Shown: in pieces, positions 1 to 7,831 of the stretch
Layout: each line of letters begins with the position of its first letter
How positions within the stretch are numbered: the first letter of the stretch is position 1
Assembly (NCBI GenBank): GCA_017452945.1
Contig: JAFTLD010000032.1
Coordinates: 46,964 to 110,963, forward strand
Direction of reading: 5' to 3'
DNA from: Clostridia bacterium
GTDB lineage: Bacteria; Bacillota_A; Clostridia; Oscillospirales; CAG-272
Length of the DNA stretch: 64,000 nucleotides
Position numbers and translations under genes: made by a program
Notes under the pieces: generated by a model
The model's input: only the letters and a program-made list of their open reading frames with translations
The model's database searches: none
Told to the model about the DNA's origin: nothing

Positions 1-1206
1 GATTTCAGTCATATTTTCACAGACCTTGACATCATTTAACGAGTTACAACCGTCAAACATACTTTCCGCAATATGCACAAGCGCTCCGAGATCTGCTTTT
101 AAGAGCTCCGTACACCCGTTAAAAATATCCGAGCCCATATCTTCAATGTTATTGGTAAACTTTACTGACGTCATGCCCGTACAAGACGCAAAGGCCTCAT
201 CGCCGATGCTTATAACCGATTGCGCAATCGTCAGATTTCGCATAGCACTACATCCATAAAACGCTTTTTTACCAATAACGGTTATCCCATCAAGATCGAT
301 CTTTTTCAGCGAGGAGCATCCTTGACACATGGATTCCGGTATTTCAGACAGATTCAAGGGCAACACTATGCTTTCCAATGCGCTGCAATCAGCAAAAGCG
401 AACGCACCTATCGCTGTCACGGAATCCGGTATGGTAACGCTGCGTAATGCGCTTTGCTTTGCAAATGCATTTGCATCAATGCTTGTCACAGCAACACTGT
501 TGTAATCCTCGGGGATTTCAAGCTCCGATTCCTGATAATCGTCCGTTGTCCCGACTACCGCAAACGTACCGTTCTCATACCGAAGAACAAGTCCCGGCTG
601 CTCTACGGTTACGATCTGCCCCTCTGTATATGCAACTGTATGATCAACCGATTCCGTTTCAATTTGTGATTCGATTTCTGTTTCGGATTCATCATCCGAT
701 TCGGACTCCGTAGATCCCTCACCGATAATGGCGTCGATTTCTTGCTTATGATCAAGATAGTATTGGTACATGCGTCCAAGCAGATCACCAAGACTTTGAT
801 TCATATTACCAAAAAGTCCGTCTGTATCTGCCTGCATTTTGTCAATGACCGAATCCTGCGTTCCCGCACCGAGAGCAATAAATACACTTTCAGTAAGCGG
901 CCATTGTACCCAGTTGAGCTGCAGTTTTTCTTGTGTAGCAGGATCATCCGTCTGATCCAATGGGAACAGGATCTGATCTATGGACTCTGCAACGTAACCG
1001 TCTATCGCTTCACGATTACGATAGTATCCTACGGGAAGTGCGACAAGCAGCAAGGTAAAGACAAGCGCGAAACACGCAGCGCTTACCAATACTGTACGAT
1101 AGCTCTTTTTGCGCTTGCGAAGCAAAAATGATTCATATCTGTCATACTGTTCTAAGTATTTTACGTCGATCAGGGAGATCGCATCTATCATCAAATCTCT
1201 GTTCAT
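1..1206 (-). CDS. Membrane-anchored BspA-type LRR protein, module 1 (3' end outside window)
   Basis: This is the partner protein of the sigma factor just upstream. The frame stays open to base 1, so only about 402 N-terminal residues are visible. The start is the ATG at 1206, which overlaps the sigma stop codon by 4 bases (ATGA). A cytoplasmic head of about 36 residues rich in Lys/Arg (LLRKRKKSYR) is followed by one membrane helix at residues 37-61. Next comes a conserved outer juxtamembrane block (IDQILFPLD, then NWVQWPLTE, then GAGTQDSVID), a Ser/Glu/Thr linker, and at least six 22-23 residue repeats of the form L..I.IP..V..IG..AF..C. I infer that the short head binds and restrains the sigma factor while the repeats sense something outside the cell. 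No enzymatic domain is visible. Confidence 0.85.
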   Translation of the reverse strand, partial: MNRDLMIDAISLIDVKYLEQYDRYESFLLRKRKKSYRTVLVSAACFALVFTLLLVALPVGYYRNREAIDGYVAESIDQILFPLDQTDDPATQEKLQLNWVQWPLTESVFIALGAGTQDSVIDKMQADTDGLFGNMNQSLGDLLGRMYQYYLDHKQEIDAIIGEGSTESESDDESETEIESQIETESVDHTVAYTEGQIVTVEQPGLVLRYENGTFAVVGTTDDYQESELEIPEDYNSVAVTSIDANAFAKQSALRSVTIPDSVTAIGAFAFADCSALESIVLPLNLSEIPESMCQGCSSLKKIDLDGITVIGKKAFYGCSAMRNLTIAQSVISIGDEAFASCTGMTSVKFTNNIEDMGSDIFNGCTELLKADLGALVHIAESMFDGCNSLNDVKVCENMTEI

Positions 1207-1787
1207 ACCGTAATACCCTCCTCTTCCAGCTTTACGCGTAGCGATTTTCTGATGTGGGCAATGGCTCTGTTGATTTTGGAACGATGAACGTGTAAGACCT
1301 GTGCGATGGCACCGATGTCCTTGCCATAATAAAAGCGGCTGATAAAGACGTAACGGTGCATCTCGTCAAGGCTGTCCAGATACTGTTCCAATATATCCGC
1401 AAGCCTGATTGCATCGCTTTGCCCATATCCCTGCCCTTCTTCGCTGACCAATTCTTCAAGATCACTCAAAGATACAGCTTGACTGATCCCTTCTCTTTTT
1501 TGGCTGTGCTTATTTCTGTACAACAAAAGAGAATGTCTTCTGATAATGGTGGATAAAAAGGCTTTGAGATAATCGGGACGGTGCGGCGGCATGGAGTTCC
1601 ATGCGGATACGTAGGTATCGTTCAGACACTCCTCGCTGTCCGGTTCATTTTGCAAAATGTTTTCTGCTACTGTCAACAAATATGCACGGTACTTGCGATC
1701 TGTATATTTGATGGCGTCTTCATTCCGCGCCCAATAGAGATCAATGATCTCTGTGTCACTGATCGCTTGCATGTTTTGATATTGCAT
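1203..1787 (-). CDS. Sigma-70 family (ECF-like) RNA polymerase sigma factor, module 1
   Basis: This 194-residue protein has the two-domain layout of ECF-type sigma factors. The region 2 part spans roughly residues 12-95 (DLYWARNEDAIKYTD, then SEECLNDTYVSAWNSMPPHR). The region 4 helix-turn-helix spans about 125-185 (RYVFISRFYYGKDIGAIA, then VHRSKINRAIAHIRKSL). It would direct RNA polymerase to a dedicated promoter class. The start is the ATG at 1787, with AAGGAGG six bases upstream. Its TGA overlaps the ATG of the LRR gene, so the two are translationally coupled. It aligns through its whole length with the four sigma factors at 4297, 7081, 9232 and 11362. The exact ECF group cannot be assigned by eye. 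Confidence 0.92.
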   Translation of the reverse strand: MQYQNMQAISDTEIIDLYWARNEDAIKYTDRKYRAYLLTVAENILQNEPDSEECLNDTYVSAWNSMPPHRPDYLKAFLSTIIRRHSLLLYRNKHSQKREGISQAVSLSDLEELVSEEGQGYGQSDAIRLADILEQYLDSLDEMHRYVFISRFYYGKDIGAIAQVLHVHRSKINRAIAHIRKSLRVKLEEEGITV

Positions 1788-1812
1788 ATGTGACCTCCTT
1801 TCTGTCGTTTCA

Positions 1813-1844
1813 CCTATATAGATACATTTTTTTGCAAAATGTCC
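1813..1844 (-). promoter_or_regulatory. Shared ECF-type promoter motif, module 1
   Basis: On the minus strand a GGAC/TTTTGCA element (GGAC at 1841-1844) is followed after 16 bases by TATCTATATAGGTGAA, whose core TATCTATA is at 1817-1824. The core lies 30 bases before the sigma start. Equivalent elements precede the other four sigma genes, which suggests autoregulation. A weak vegetative promoter cannot be excluded. Confidence 0.55.
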
Positions 1845-1875
1845 GCTGTTTTCAAAAAAATCTTAAAAAATTTTG

Positions 1876-1909
1876 AAAGAGCGTCCTACACGAATGCCTG
1901 ACGCTCTTT
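1876..1909 (-). terminator. Hairpin terminator after the DUF975 gene
   Basis: A perfect 10-bp stem (AAAGAGCGTC paired with GACGCTCTTT, 14-base loop) begins 27 bases beyond the DUF975 stop codon. It separates that gene from sigma module 1. Confidence 0.75.
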
Positions 1910-1936
1910 TTTGATGTTATAATGATTGGCACGCAC

Positions 1937-2728
1937 TTATTCTTGAGTTTCTGTTTCTTCGGTGGTCTTTTCTCCGTCAAACACACATGCAGATAAGTCA
2001 ACAACATGACGCGTGCCGGAAAGCTCTCTGTAAAAATCAGCGCGTGCGGCACTCTTGTAAGGGATCAGCCAAATATCACCGATTCCGCAGGTCATAGCGC
2101 TTAAAATGTTCCATCCGATAAAGCTGAAATCCAAACAGAACAATCTCCAACGGTAGCCGTCCATCATTTCCTTAGAGCGCGTAATGGCTTCGTTGGGGCC
2201 TATTGTGGGATCATCCGCAAAGATGTACGGCACCATGGCATAGCTATAGCTTGCAATAATACCCGGAATAATGAATAAAAGTGACCACAAAAACACGTAT
2301 AGAGTTTCCAGCAAAGCGGAAAGACCGATGTTTTTCCATGAGGGAAAATACTTGAATAATGTAACAAGATCAGGCGTTTTTCCGTCAATGAGATCTAAGT
2401 TAAAGCACGCATACCCGGTTCTGATGATCGACGAAAAGAAGGTCCAAACAAGCGACCACACCAACACAATAGTGAAAACAATGACAAAAACGCCAACGAA
2501 TATCGCCAAAAAGGCAATCATCTCCTGATCCAATTCACCTGTAATAGTATCAGAAGTTCCGTCATTGGAAGAATTGTTTACGTTATTCAAATTGATCTGT
2601 CCGGCATTGCTGCCCACCGTAGTTGCGCCAAGCAAGGAGGCAATCAAACCTGCCAGAATTGCCCATCCCCAATTGCCGCTCAGAGCATTTCTTGCTGCTG
2701 CTCTGAAATCAGCTGCTCTTTTTTGCAT
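1937..2728 (-). CDS. DUF975 family integral membrane protein
   Basis: This 263-residue protein begins with the DUF975 signature region (RAADFRAAARNALSGNWG) and has about six hydrophobic segments. It includes the block SFIGWNILSAMTCGIGD and an acidic C-terminal tail. It is predicted to sit in the cytoplasmic membrane. The family has no established biochemical function. The start ATG at 2728 has AAGGAG six bases upstream. The gene has its own vegetative promoter and its own hairpin, so it looks like an independent unit inserted between two sigma/LRR modules. A role in the modules is possible only by proximity. Length is normal for the family. Confidence 0.85.
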   Translation of the reverse strand: MQKRAADFRAAARNALSGNWGWAILAGLIASLLGATTVGSNAGQINLNNVNNSSNDGTSDTITGELDQEMIAFLAIFVGVFVIVFTIVLVWSLVWTFFSSIIRTGYACFNLDLIDGKTPDLVTLFKYFPSWKNIGLSALLETLYVFLWSLLFIIPGIIASYSYAMVPYIFADDPTIGPNEAITRSKEMMDGYRWRLFCLDFSFIGWNILSAMTCGIGDIWLIPYKSAARADFYRELSGTRHVVDLSACVFDGEKTTEETETQE

Positions 2729-2787
2729 ATAAGACTCCTTTCATGGGCTTACATATTGTGTATGCCCTGTTGTTTTTTCATGGTTCT

Positions 2788-2816
2788 ATCATATCACATT
2801 TTTTGAGATAATGCAA
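2788..2816 (-). promoter_or_regulatory. Vegetative promoter of the DUF975 gene
   Basis: TTGCAT at 2811-2816, a 17-base spacer, and TATGAT at 2788-2793 match the main sigma factor consensus. They lie about 60 bases upstream of the start codon. Confidence 0.7.
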
Positions 2817-2821
2817 CACTT

Positions 2822-4300
2822 TTATTGTATTACAATCTCTCCGTCGGTACATTGAATAATGATGCCCGCTTCAATGGCGTGATCGGCTTTTACGATACTT
2901 TTCCACTCAGCAACAGTACCGCGGAATTCGATGATCTGTAGCTGATCGTTATCCTTAAATGCAGCGTTTTGGATTTCTTTGAGCGTATTGGGCAAAGATA
3001 CGCTGATCAGATCTTCGCATGCGGCAAACGCATAGATACCGATACTTTCAACGCCGTCAGGTACCGTCAGAGTGGCAATTCCCGTACCGTAAAAGGCTTG
3101 CGACTCGATCTCGGTGATCCCTTTCGGAAATACCAGATCGTAGTTTGAAAGCGTACCTCTGAATGCTTGTGAGCCGATAAACTCCATGCTCTCAGGCAAT
3201 TTCCCCAAATTCAAATTATAGCACTCAAAGAAGGCATACGTTTCAATCATTCGGACACTTTCGGGGATATTAACCGTCTGCAACGCGGCACATCCCATAA
3301 ATGCGAAAGATCCTATGATCTCCAGTCCACTCGGCAGCTCAATGCTCTGCAGCGATTGGCACTTTAGGAATACGCTGTCGTTGATTGCCTTCAGATTTTT
3401 GGGGAGCGTGACGTGGCTGAGCGCATGACAATACGCAAACGCACTCGCTCCGATCGTTTCCACACTGTCCGGAATCACGACCTCGACGATCTGTTCACAA
3501 TAGGAAAAAGCGTAATTATCAATCGCCTTGACAGGCAGTCCTTTGAAAGCTTCCGGAATGTTCAGAACGGTTTCTTGCGTGTTTTCAAGACTCTTGACGA
3601 CGTAATTACTCTCGTCCTCGCTGAGCACAAAAACAAACGTGCCATCGGATTCGGTCACGTTTGTCGATCCGCCATCCTCGGTGATCTGCTCGGTTCCGAG
3701 GTCCGGCATTGTTTCGATTTCGGTCTCGATTTCGGTCTCCGTTTCCCTGTCAGTTTCGGTGTCAATCTCGCTCTCGGTTTCGCTTTCGGATTCACGTTTG
3801 TCTATGATACCGTCGATCACGTCCTTATGATCCATATAATACCGATAAAGCCGCTCCAAGAACGCGCCAAGGCTTTGCATGAATTCCCCGGCAAGACCGC
3901 TGTGTTCTCCTTGTAGATAATCAATCGCAGAATCCTGCGTGCCTGCACCGAGCGCTTCAAAGAATTTTGCTGCGATGGGCATCTTTGTCCAGTCCAAAGG
4001 CAATTCTTCCTTTTCAATATCGGCATCCTGCTGTTTATCCAACGGGAACAGCACGCGATCCACAGCCTCCGCAAAAGCGTTGTCAATGGTCTCTTGGTTG
4101 ACAATATACACCACAGGCAGCGATGCAACCAGTAAAGTAAAGGTCAGCAAAAGCGTTGCTGCAGCGATCAACGTCCTTCGGATCCACGCCCTTTTCTGCC
4201 GCTGTAATCTTTTTTGCAAAGCGCGTTCGGTCTGCTCGAAGTCTGCAAGATGGGATTCACTGATATATCCAACTGCTTCTATCAAAAGCTCTTTTGTCAT
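2822..4300 (-). CDS. Membrane-anchored BspA-type LRR protein, module 2
   Basis: This 492-residue partner of the sigma factor at 4297-4878 has its ATG at 4300 overlapping the sigma stop by 4 bases. Layout: cytoplasmic head 1-41 with a basic end (RLQRQKRAWIRR); membrane helix about 43-67; conserved outer block (AVDRVLFPLD, DWTKMPIAAKFFEALGAG); a hexapeptide-like Ser/Glu/Thr linker around 168-205; then eight LRRs of about 23 residues. It ends with the motif FRGTVAEWKSIV and CTDGEIVIQ common in clostridial surface LRR proteins. The eight repeats align one by one with those of module 4, including an unusual fifth repeat (MEFIGSQAFRG), so the two are recent duplicates. The likely role is a surface sensor and sigma restrainer. 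Confidence 0.88.
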   Translation of the reverse strand: MTKELLIEAVGYISESHLADFEQTERALQKRLQRQKRAWIRRTLIAAATLLLTFTLLVASLPVVYIVNQETIDNAFAEAVDRVLFPLDKQQDADIEKEELPLDWTKMPIAAKFFEALGAGTQDSAIDYLQGEHSGLAGEFMQSLGAFLERLYRYYMDHKDVIDGIIDKRESESETESEIDTETDRETETEIETEIETMPDLGTEQITEDGGSTNVTESDGTFVFVLSEDESNYVVKSLENTQETVLNIPEAFKGLPVKAIDNYAFSYCEQIVEVVIPDSVETIGASAFAYCHALSHVTLPKNLKAINDSVFLKCQSLQSIELPSGLEIIGSFAFMGCAALQTVNIPESVRMIETYAFFECYNLNLGKLPESMEFIGSQAFRGTLSNYDLVFPKGITEIESQAFYGTGIATLTVPDGVESIGIYAFAACEDLISVSLPNTLKEIQNAAFKDNDQLQIIEFRGTVAEWKSIVKADHAIEAGIIIQCTDGEIVIQ

Positions 4301-4878
4301 ATCCTATACCCCTCCTTTGCAAGATACTCACGCAGCGTCTGTTTAATAAGTGCAATTTCGCGGTTGACTGTGCCTCGGCTGACACCAAGTATGGTTGCGA
4401 TCTGCTCAATCGGCCGTGCATAAAAATAACGGCTGATAAAAATATACCTTTTTCGGTCATCCAGCGTAACAAGGTACTCATTAATCAACTTGCCAAGATG
4501 CTTTGAGAGCTCACTGCTTTCCTCTGCGTTGTCCTGATCCGGATAATCACCAAGATCATCAAATGAAACGGATAGCGCAGGAGGGACCGATTTTTGTGTA
4601 TGTTGACTGCGATAAACGTCTATGGCTTTGCGGCGCATAATAATACATAAGAAAGCGGGCAGCACTTTCGGTCTGTGCGGTGGCATGGAATTCCAAGCAC
4701 TGATATATGTGTCGTTCAGGCATTCTTCGCGGTCTTGCAGATCGGAAAGTATCCCCTTTATGACGGAAAGCAGATACGTGCGGTACTTCAAATCCGTATA
4801 GTGTATTGCTTGCTCGTCCCGTGCCCAATACAAATCAACAATGGTCGTATCGTCCGGGATGAAGGTTTGATCTTGCAT
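4297..4878 (-). CDS. Sigma-70 family (ECF-like) RNA polymerase sigma factor, module 2
   Basis: The 193-residue protein carries region 2 (IVDLYWARDEQAIHYTDLKY, then EECLNDTYISAWNSMPPHRP) and a region 4 helix-turn-helix (RYIFISRYFYARPIEQIA, GVSRGTVNREIALIKQTL). I chose the ATG at 4878 because AAAGGAG lies 7 bases upstream and because it gives the same length as the paralogues. An in-frame ATG at 4905 would add nine residues without a good binding site. The C-terminal LAKEGYRI ending is shared with modules 3, 4 and 5. The gene is coupled to the LRR gene by a 4-base stop/start overlap. Confidence 0.92.
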   Translation of the reverse strand: MQDQTFIPDDTTIVDLYWARDEQAIHYTDLKYRTYLLSVIKGILSDLQDREECLNDTYISAWNSMPPHRPKVLPAFLCIIMRRKAIDVYRSQHTQKSVPPALSVSFDDLGDYPDQDNAEESSELSKHLGKLINEYLVTLDDRKRYIFISRYFYARPIEQIATILGVSRGTVNREIALIKQTLREYLAKEGYRI

Positions 4879-4900
4879 ACTTTTCACTCCTTTATGTTCC

Positions 4901-4935
4901 TTCACCCTTTATGTCGTAGAATTTTTGAAAAAGTA
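4901..4935 (-). promoter_or_regulatory. Shared ECF-type promoter motif, module 2
   Basis: The minus strand reads TACTTTTTCA (TAC at 4933-4935), then 16 bases after the TAC comes CGACATAAAGGGTGAA (core CGACATAA at 4909-4916), 30 bases before the start codon. This is the most divergent of the five copies, but it keeps the CGAC and GGTGAA blocks. Confidence 0.5.
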
Positions 4936-4978
4936 TCATATTTTTCTAAAATTTTCAAATATTTTCTTCAACAGAGCC

Positions 4979-5004
4979 AAGCGGGCAGATCGCTCTGCCC
5001 GCTT
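4979..5004 (-). terminator. Hairpin after LRR module 3
   Basis: A 10-bp GC-rich stem (AAGCGGGCAG with CTGCCCGCTT) with a 6-base loop lies just past the stop codon of the module 3 LRR gene. No T-run follows directly, so termination may be partial. Confidence 0.55.
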
Positions 5005-5014
5005 AGTCGTCGTT

Positions 5015-7084
5015 TTATTCTGTGATGATTTCTCCGTCGGTGCAAACAACGATAACCCCAGCGGGTATATCGGAGCTTTTGGTATCGATCTGCGCATATT
5101 GCGCCACCGTCCCGCCATAATAGATAAGCGTCATAGTATTACACTCAGAAAATGTTATATCTCCAAAATCGGTCAGGGATTCGGGCAGTGAAATGCTCCC
5201 AAGCGCAGAACAGCCGAGAAATGCTCCCTGCCCCATAAAGATCAGTCCTTCCGCTATGATTGCTTGCTCAAGAGACGTGCAGTTCATAAACGCCTGGCTC
5301 CCTATTCTCTCAAGCCCGGGATTGAATTGCACTTCTGTCAGTCCGCTGTCAAAGAATGCGCCTGAGCTGATTGTTTTCAGTGAGTTGGGAGCAGTGAATT
5401 CAGTAAGACTCGAGCATTGATAGAATGCATTTTTACCGATCTCCAAAACACCCTCTTCCATGGATAAATGTTTCAAGGAAGTGCAGGAACTGAAAGCCCA
5501 GTCCTCTATTTTAACAAGGCTTCCGGGAATACGGACAGCTTCCAGGCTTGAACAGCCACTGAATGCAGCATTTCCCAGCCCAACCAAGCCGTCAGGCAGT
5601 TGCACTTGTTCAAGATCAGTGCAACTCTTGAATGCATTGTCTCCAATTTCTATTGTCCCTGTTTCAAAATTCACTTGTTTCAAGGACCAACATCCTTCAA
5701 ACGTACTCTCCTCGATTTGGAGCACCGTACCCGGAATCGAAATGCTTGCCAATCCTTTGCACTCAGCGAAAGCGTATGAACCAAGCTCACGCAACGTGTT
5801 CGGCAGATGGATCTCATTCAAGGAAACGCATCTGTAAAACGCATACGATTCGATCTTTTCCAGCGAAGCCGGCAGCACGACGACATCCAGCTTCTGACAG
5901 TCGTAAAATGCGCTTGAAGAGATCTCCACAAGCGTTTCGGGAAGCACAACGGCTTCAAGTTTCAGGCAATTGCTGAAAAAGAATTCCGGCAAACTTGTGA
6001 TCGGACTTTTGATCTCGGCATATGTCAAACTGTTTGCCCCCAAAAGAACTTCATTACCCAAATTGATACACCCTTCGGGTATAATCAGTTCCTTAAGTGA
6101 TGTACACATTTCAAAAGCACCATTCTCAATGGTAGTTACGCTTTCCGGAATTTTGATCTCCGTCAGCGCACGGCAATCCAAAAAGGCTTCGGCTTCAATT
6201 GTTTGAAGGCCCTCTGAGAGCGTGATGCGCTCCAAAGAAGTGCATCCCTTGAAAGCTTTTTCTCCGATATACGTGATGCCCTCATGCAACACTACCTCTT
6301 TGACGGTTGCACAGTCTTCAAAAGCACCTTTATAAATACCTGTCACGGGCAGACCGTTGTAGGTCATGGGAATAATGACGACCTCATCCGTACACTCGTT
6401 GAGATCAGATACGAGATAGGAGTTGTTGTAATAGTCCTTCTGATACCTCAGTCCAAGGCTGCCGTCCACATCATAGTCGGGATCAGGTTCTGTTTCGGTT
6501 TCTTTTTGTGTTTCCTGAGATGGATCATCCACAATCCTGTCACTATGCTCAAGATAGTATTCATACATACGCTTGATGAACGCTTCAAGCTTTTCCAGAG
6601 GATTTTCCACAGGGATATCATTCAAATCAAACAGTAATTTATACATACGTCCCATGAACACGCCAAAGCTGTGCATCGTGCGTCCAAGCAATCCGCGCTC
6701 CTCATTTGGTGTTGTTTGCTGATCAGAATCTTTATCCCCTATACCAAGCACCTCAAAAACTTGCTCGGTTACAGGCCATTTTACCCAATTTATCAGCAGA
6801 TCTTCCTCTGTTACCTCAGTGTCATCGCGATCTAAAGGAAAGATCACGCGATCCACAACAGGACCGACAGTTTCATGAATTGTCTCATAATTGGCAATAT
6901 AGGCCAATGGTAAGGATGAGCACAGAAGAATAAAGGTAAGCATGATGCATGCGGCTGCAATCAGCAATTTTCCCCATGCGAGCAATTTTCGCTTGTGTAC
7001 CAATCGGTATTCGGTACGGGTATAGTTTTCTAATATGTCAGCATCGATCAGGTTAAGTGCATCTACAAACATGTCCTGTGTCAT
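5015..7084 (-). CDS. Membrane-anchored BspA-type LRR protein, module 3 (17 repeats)
   Basis: At 689 residues this is the longest partner protein. The ATG at 7084 overlaps the sigma stop. A head of 38 residues (MFVDALNLIDADILENYTR) precedes the membrane helix at about 39-63. The outer block PVVDRVIFPLD / NWVKWPVTEQ / LGIGDKDSD follows, then two copies of a R.YE/KY.L helix motif around 146 and 173, and a short acidic linker. About 17 consecutive 23-residue LRRs with the AF..C core follow, with no break. It ends with IYYGGTVAQYAQI and VVCTDGEI. The larger ectodomain than in modules 2 and 4 suggests repeat-number expansion. Function is inferred as surface sensing coupled to the sigma factor at 7081-7662. 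Confidence 0.88.
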   Translation of the reverse strand: MTQDMFVDALNLIDADILENYTRTEYRLVHKRKLLAWGKLLIAAACIMLTFILLCSSLPLAYIANYETIHETVGPVVDRVIFPLDRDDTEVTEEDLLINWVKWPVTEQVFEVLGIGDKDSDQQTTPNEERGLLGRTMHSFGVFMGRMYKLLFDLNDIPVENPLEKLEAFIKRMYEYYLEHSDRIVDDPSQETQKETETEPDPDYDVDGSLGLRYQKDYYNNSYLVSDLNECTDEVVIIPMTYNGLPVTGIYKGAFEDCATVKEVVLHEGITYIGEKAFKGCTSLERITLSEGLQTIEAEAFLDCRALTEIKIPESVTTIENGAFEMCTSLKELIIPEGCINLGNEVLLGANSLTYAEIKSPITSLPEFFFSNCLKLEAVVLPETLVEISSSAFYDCQKLDVVVLPASLEKIESYAFYRCVSLNEIHLPNTLRELGSYAFAECKGLASISIPGTVLQIEESTFEGCWSLKQVNFETGTIEIGDNAFKSCTDLEQVQLPDGLVGLGNAAFSGCSSLEAVRIPGSLVKIEDWAFSSCTSLKHLSMEEGVLEIGKNAFYQCSSLTEFTAPNSLKTISSGAFFDSGLTEVQFNPGLERIGSQAFMNCTSLEQAIIAEGLIFMGQGAFLGCSALGSISLPESLTDFGDITFSECNTMTLIYYGGTVAQYAQIDTKSSDIPAGVIVVCTDGEIITE

Positions 7085-7662
7085 ACGATATACCCCTCCT
7101 TTGCCAATTGTGTTCTGAGCCCCTGCTTCATCGCAGCAATCTCTTTATTTATGGTTGAGCGGCTGCAAGAAAGCTCCTCTGAGATCTGTTCGATTGGCTT
7201 TGCATAATAATAACGGCTGATAAAGATGTATTGTTGACGTTCCGACAGCGTGCGAAGCCAATTGCTGATGATCTGGCCCAATTCAGCAGTTTCCTGCCAT
7301 GTATACTGGCTGTCATCATCCGGGATGAAATCTTCAAAATCAGTCAATGAGAAGGTCGCCCCGATACTTCTCTTTTGCCTGTGCTTGTTGCGATACTTGG
7401 TAGTAGCGATCTTGCGCATGATAGATGCCAGGAAGGACTGTAACAAACGAGGACGGTGCGGAGGAATTGAATTCCATGTACCTACATATGTATCATTCAA
7501 ACATTCCTCACTATCCTGCATATCGTGCAGAATGTTTTGCGAAATGCTGATCAGATACTTTCTGTATTTCGCATCGGTCGCTCGGATAGCCTCCTCGTCG
7601 CGCGCCCAGTATAGCTCGATGATCTCGTCATCACTGCGCACACTTACGAATCGATCTTGCAT
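7081..7662 (-). CDS. Sigma-70 family (ECF-like) RNA polymerase sigma factor, module 3
   Basis: The 193 residues include region 2 (IIELYWARDEEAIRATDAKY, SEECLNDTYVGTWNSIPPHR) and region 4 (QYIFISRYYYAKPIEQIS, CSRSTINKEIAAMKQGL). The start ATG at 7662 has AAAGGAGG seven bases upstream. Only conservative differences separate it from modules 2, 4 and 5 in the DNA-binding helix, and its middle linker is acidic (FIPDDDSQY). Downstream of the promoter-like motif the leader is longer (41 bases) than in the other modules. Confidence 0.92.
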   Translation of the reverse strand: MQDRFVSVRSDDEIIELYWARDEEAIRATDAKYRKYLISISQNILHDMQDSEECLNDTYVGTWNSIPPHRPRLLQSFLASIMRKIATTKYRNKHRQKRSIGATFSLTDFEDFIPDDDSQYTWQETAELGQIISNWLRTLSERQQYIFISRYYYAKPIEQISEELSCSRSTINKEIAAMKQGLRTQLAKEGYIV

Positions 7663-7701
7663 TTTGTCGCCTCCTTTTCGGTATCGTTAATGGCTTTCAT
7701 C

Positions 7702-7730
7702 ATTATAGTCGCTAAATATGCAAAAAAGTG
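7702..7730 (-). promoter_or_regulatory. Shared ECF-type promoter motif, module 3
   Basis: The minus strand has CACTTTTTTGCA (CAC at 7728-7730) followed 16 bases after the CAC by CGACTATAATGATGAA (core at 7704-7711). TATAAT also occurs here, but a -35 at normal distance for the main sigma factor is missing. Confidence 0.55.
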
Positions 7731-7797
7731 TAAATATTTTTGAAAAATAATTTTCATTACCATTTTACCATAGTTTCAAAAAAAAGCAAGAGGATAA

Positions 7798-7827
7798 ATA
7801 AGGCAGCGACTTAAATCGCTGCCTTAT
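7798..7827 (-). terminator. Hairpin terminator after LRR module 4
   Basis: A perfect 12-bp stem (ATAAGGCAGCGA with TCGCTGCCTTAT) and 6-base loop begin 4 bases past the stop codon of the LRR gene, followed on the minus strand by a T-rich stretch. Confidence 0.75.
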
Positions 7828-7831
7828 GTGA

